From an uncultured Deefgea sp. (GTDB lineage Bacteria > Pseudomonadota > Gammaproteobacteria > Burkholderiales > Chitinibacteraceae): a DNA stretch of 59,637 bases. Positions 58,610 through 59,637 of the stretch are shown one piece after another. Location of the stretch: contig NZ_CAMTIA010000016.1 of assembly GCF_947072475.1 (NCBI RefSeq), positions 1-59,637 of the forward strand, read 5' to 3'. A program made the position numbers and the translations under genes. Positions within the stretch are counted from its first letter, which is position 1. Each line of letters starts with the position of its first letter. The notes beneath the pieces are model-generated. The model was given only the letters and a program-made list of their open reading frames with translations, was not told the origin of the DNA and ran no database searches.

Positions 58610-59245
58610 ATGAAACACCTTAAAAAACTTGCAATTATTGCCGCCCTACTAAGCACATCGTCTTTTGCGCAAATCTCTGCAAGTGGGCTAATCATCAGCG
58701 GCACTACTTTTAGCACCAACAATGCATTCCAATTTTTTAATACTTCAAACGCTGGCGAATACATCACCTCATTAACTTGGGACTTATCCCCGATTGGCGG
58801 TTTTTTTGATACCGCCGCAACGACACCAGGAACAAGCTATTCAGGTTTAGTGATTAATACTTCAACTGGCGGTGTTTCAGCAACGGCTCCCACCAATGCA
58901 GCGTTAGATGGCAAGCAACAAGTTACCTTTAATTTTGCAGGCAATACATTCGCTGCCGGGCAAAAATTTATTTTTGGTGTTGATACTGACTTATTTAGCT
59001 GCGTTGATTGTAATGGGATTAATGGCGCAGGCTTTATTGGTGCCAAAGTAGCGGCAACCTTCTCCGATGGCCAAACGCGCTATGGTACCTACACCGGCAC
59101 GAATAAACTAGGATTTGGCTCAGAAGTCAGTATCACTCAGCCTGTTCCTGAACCAGAAACCTACGCCCTAATGGGGCTCGGTCTAGTCGGCTTACTCGCT
59201 GCCCGCCATCGTAAATCACGCCACGACACGAAAAGTAAATATTAA
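58610..59245 (+). CDS. PEP-CTERM sorting-domain protein
   Basis: This 211-residue secreted protein has a signal peptide (MKHLKKLAIIAALLSTSSFA) and a Ser/Thr/Gly-rich beta-type body. A C-terminal PEP-CTERM tail follows: VPEPETYALMGLGLVGLLAA, then the basic cluster RHRKSRH. Exosortase recognises such tails and processes the protein at the membrane for delivery to the surface or extracellular matrix, usually with exopolysaccharide. Two cysteines in FSCVDCNG may form a disulfide. The ATG at 58610 has GGAG 6 nt ahead. The longer frame from 58487 lacks this and would hide the signal peptide. No exosortase gene is in the window. The body resembles no family I can name. Confidence 0.85.
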   Translation: MKHLKKLAIIAALLSTSSFAQISASGLIISGTTFSTNNAFQFFNTSNAGEYITSLTWDLSPIGGFFDTAATTPGTSYSGLVINTSTGGVSATAPTNAALDGKQQVTFNFAGNTFAAGQKFIFGVDTDLFSCVDCNGINGAGFIGAKVAATFSDGQTRYGTYTGTNKLGFGSEVSITQPVPEPETYALMGLGLVGLLAARHRKSRHDTKSKY

Positions 59246-59253
59246 TCATTACT

Positions 59254-59297
59254 GCGCCCAATAAAAAACGCCATTAATGGCGTTTTTTATTGGGCGC
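59254..59297. terminator. Perfect 44-bp palindrome, bidirectional terminator
   Basis: The arms of 22 bp are exactly complementary with no intervening bases: GCGCCCAATAAAAAACGCC and its mirror around ATTAAT. The inner stem ACGCCATTAATGGCGT followed by TTTTTT is an intrinsic terminator for the PEP-CTERM gene. By symmetry it also works on the minus strand. Confidence 0.9.
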
Positions 59298-59637
59298 TGC
59301 CAGTTGTTTACAAAGCCTTTCCAGTTGCTGAGTAAATAAATTATTTATTCGCTTAAAATCTCAGGTATCATCAAACAAAGATAAATAAGCAAGCATTAAA
59401 TTCAATGAAATTTTATCGGATTCATCCCGAATAAATTCCTGATTCTCCCTTGTCCAGCATCCAGCCGCACTCACGACCTAAATCAAACATGTCTGAATTT
59501 GATTCATCACATTTAACCGCATCAATTCAGTTTTAAATCCCAAAATACGACGCCACAGGGCAAAACGTTAACTCAGTCTGCAAATCACAGGTTCAAATAG
59601 TAAGTGCAACGCTAGGTAGGTTCGTCAATTCAGTGAC
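59298..59637. other. Gene-free right end of the window
   Basis: I find no supported gene, RNA or repeat here. The stretch is A/T-rich at first (for example AATAAATTATTTATT near 59334) and probably contains the upstream region of a gene outside the window. Confidence 0.5.

Overview
The window is a gene-dense stretch of about 60 kb from a flagellated, free-living Gram-negative bacterium. I read it as a betaproteobacterium, most likely of the order Neisseriales (Chitinibacter/Deefgea/Iodobacter-like). The grounds are the smc-zipA-ligA cluster, an oversized LigA of about 800 residues as in Neisseria, the tsaE-amiC-mutL-miaA block, RdgC, and a MutL with a DMHA-type nuclease motif. The order is an inference from gene content. 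No rRNA, tRNA, CRISPR array, phage or complete insertion sequence was seen.

Layout. 1-2.5 kb: iron(III) ABC uptake (permease cut by the window edge, binding protein, Fur-box-like site). 2.6-7.3 kb: rdgC, a 2,4-dienoyl-CoA reductase with a PsrA-type palindrome at its start, REP-like palindromes and an MFS carrier. 7.3-14.4 kb: a late flagellar cluster on the minus strand (fliC from a sigma-28 promoter, flaG, fliD, fliS, fliT, a DUF2802 protein, a FliK-like protein and an FlhB C-terminal homologue). 14.4-21.2 kb: a four-gene surface-sugar operon (methyltransferase, aminotransferase, acetyltransferase and a 1434-residue multi-domain glycosyltransferase) immediately upstream of flagellin, so flagellin glycosylation is a reasonable hypothesis. 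21.4-22.6 kb: galU, preceded in frame by a Cro-like helix-turn-helix segment with two matching inverted-repeat operators. 22.9-30.5 kb: ligA, zipA, smc.

30.7-39.3 kb: a sodium-coupled transporter, the Fe-S carrier ApbC/Mrp, a type Vd (PlpD-like) patatin autotransporter divergent from a glycerophosphodiesterase, and tex. 39.5-43.8 kb: an orphan ParA, an outer-membrane barrel protein, a DedA protein, a 48-codon gene behind a CRP-like site, and murI. 43.9-49 kb: a SulP transporter, a spermidine-synthase-fold protein, a POT peptide transporter and a divergent orphan PxpA. 49.2-52.4 kb: a translationally coupled HD-GYP phosphodiesterase and hybrid histidine kinase. 52.4-58.4 kb: queG divergent from, and overlapping, tsaE-amiC, followed by mutL and miaA (no hfq follows). 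58.6-59.3 kb: a PEP-CTERM protein ending in a perfect 44-bp palindrome.

Two families of short dispersed intergenic repeats recur. One is rich in GACGCAGAG motifs (three sites, two with a terminator hairpin). The other begins CTAGGGTCTGTTGACG (four sites, one bounded by 8-bp terminal inverted repeats). The strongest candidate for something undescribed is the HTH-GalU arrangement with its paired operators.
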